In this document: in pieces, positions 5,594-5,899 of the stretch
Numbering within the stretch: the stretch's first letter is position 1
Layout of the letters: each line of letters begins with the position of its first letter
Source of the DNA: Syntrophaceae bacterium UBA7544
Lineage (GTDB): Bacteria; Desulfobacterota; Syntrophia; Syntrophales; Smithellaceae
Reading direction: 5' to 3'
Length of the DNA: 5,899 nucleotides
Assembly: GCA_002479215.1 (NCBI GenBank)
Contig: DLME01000221.1
Span: 828 to 6,726 of the forward strand
Notes under the pieces: generated by a model
The model's input: only the letters and a program-made list of their open reading frames with translations
Databases searched by the model: none
What the model was told of the DNA's origin: nothing
Made by a program: the position numbers and the translations under genes

Positions 5594-5899
5594 ACCGAAT
5601 AGCTTATCCCAGAGAACCGAAGGTCATATCAACGTAATCGGCGACAACTTATTTTCGCTGAAGGCAGAGCGCAAAAACCCTGTCCGATTTTGTACAATTT
5701 TTCTCAGGGGCAATACCGGCAGGTATTTTTGGTTAAAGCAGTAAGCAACATCGAAAACTGGATATCCGGGCTTTCGAATACAAAGCGTTACATTTAATGA
5801 TCGGGTCAATTTATTGAATATGGGATGAAACATGCAAATGCGTGACAGCTTATTTGCTGTTCCCGTGAAATCCGACTTTCTTCCTGTAATGTTGTTTTT

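Larger units (their letters stand above)
5252..5899. other. AT-rich region without a credible gene after the operon
   Basis: Stop codons are frequent in all frames. The longest candidate, a 69-codon minus-strand frame (5833-5624), has no ribosome binding site and no recognisable family; the forward strand is also open over about 5602-5793 but has no start codon. No hairpin plus T-run terminator is visible after the operon. What the region does hold is an imperfect hairpin (5391-5422), the phased TTAAC array (5465-5499) with its -10 element, and an AT-rich inverted repeat (5549-5593). If the array drives a promoter, the rest of the window would be a leader of more than 370 nt, a non-coding RNA, or decayed sequence. 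Confidence 0.55.

Noticed and set aside
5624..5833. 69-codon minus-strand frame in the right-hand spacer
   Set aside because: No Shine-Dalgarno sequence before its ATG, no recognisable family and an unremarkable length for AT-rich DNA; mentioned only in the region description.

Overview
The window looks like chromosomal DNA from a strictly anaerobic, low-to-middle GC Gram-positive bacterium. A Desulfitobacterium/Desulfosporosinus-like member of the Firmicutes is my inference. The reasons are strong GGAGG-type ribosome binding sites, AT-rich spacers, a small PAS protein of a style I associate with those genera, and an oxygen-sensitive radical-type Fe-S enzyme system. No gene here fixes the taxon.

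Layout. Positions 1-532 are AT-rich and hold no convincing gene. They end in a candidate promoter and a 7-bp inverted repeat just ahead of a small PAS-domain protein (533-877). A 197-bp spacer follows, with a doubtful 40-codon ORF (922-1044). Positions 1075-5175 are a tightly packed four-gene operon in which every gap is 12 bp or less or is an overlap. It encodes two paralogous catalytic subunits of the benzoyl-CoA reductase / 2-hydroxyacyl-CoA dehydratase superfamily (380 and about 435 aa) and two paralogous ASKHA-fold Fe-S ATPases of the activator (HgdC/BzdP/BzdQ) type (279 and 263 aa). After it comes a strong ribosome binding site with a reading frame that stops after 12 codons (5213-5251), then about 650 bp of AT-rich DNA with no credible gene. 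That stretch does contain a regular array of four TTAAC repeats at exact 10-bp spacing beside an extended -10 element (5465-5516), which resembles a PhoP-type promoter.

How the genes work together. In this superfamily the ATPase pair carries one bridging [4Fe-4S] cluster. It takes an electron from reduced ferredoxin or flavodoxin and uses ATP hydrolysis to drive it, at very low potential, into the cluster-bearing catalytic heterodimer that binds the acyl-CoA. Two different ATPases in the order N-O-P-Q, with these sizes, match the Bzd form of class I (ATP-dependent) benzoyl-CoA reductase better than a 2-hydroxyacyl-CoA dehydratase, which normally has one homodimeric activator. The substrate is not proven: no CoA ligase, dienoyl-CoA hydratase, ring hydrolase or ferredoxin gene lies in the window, and parts of the catalytic subunits read like dehydratases.

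The points most worth a second look are the degenerate phosphate-binding motif in the second ATPase, the stand-alone nature of the operon beside an output-less PAS protein, the aborted fifth gene, and the phased repeat promoter with no gene visible behind it.
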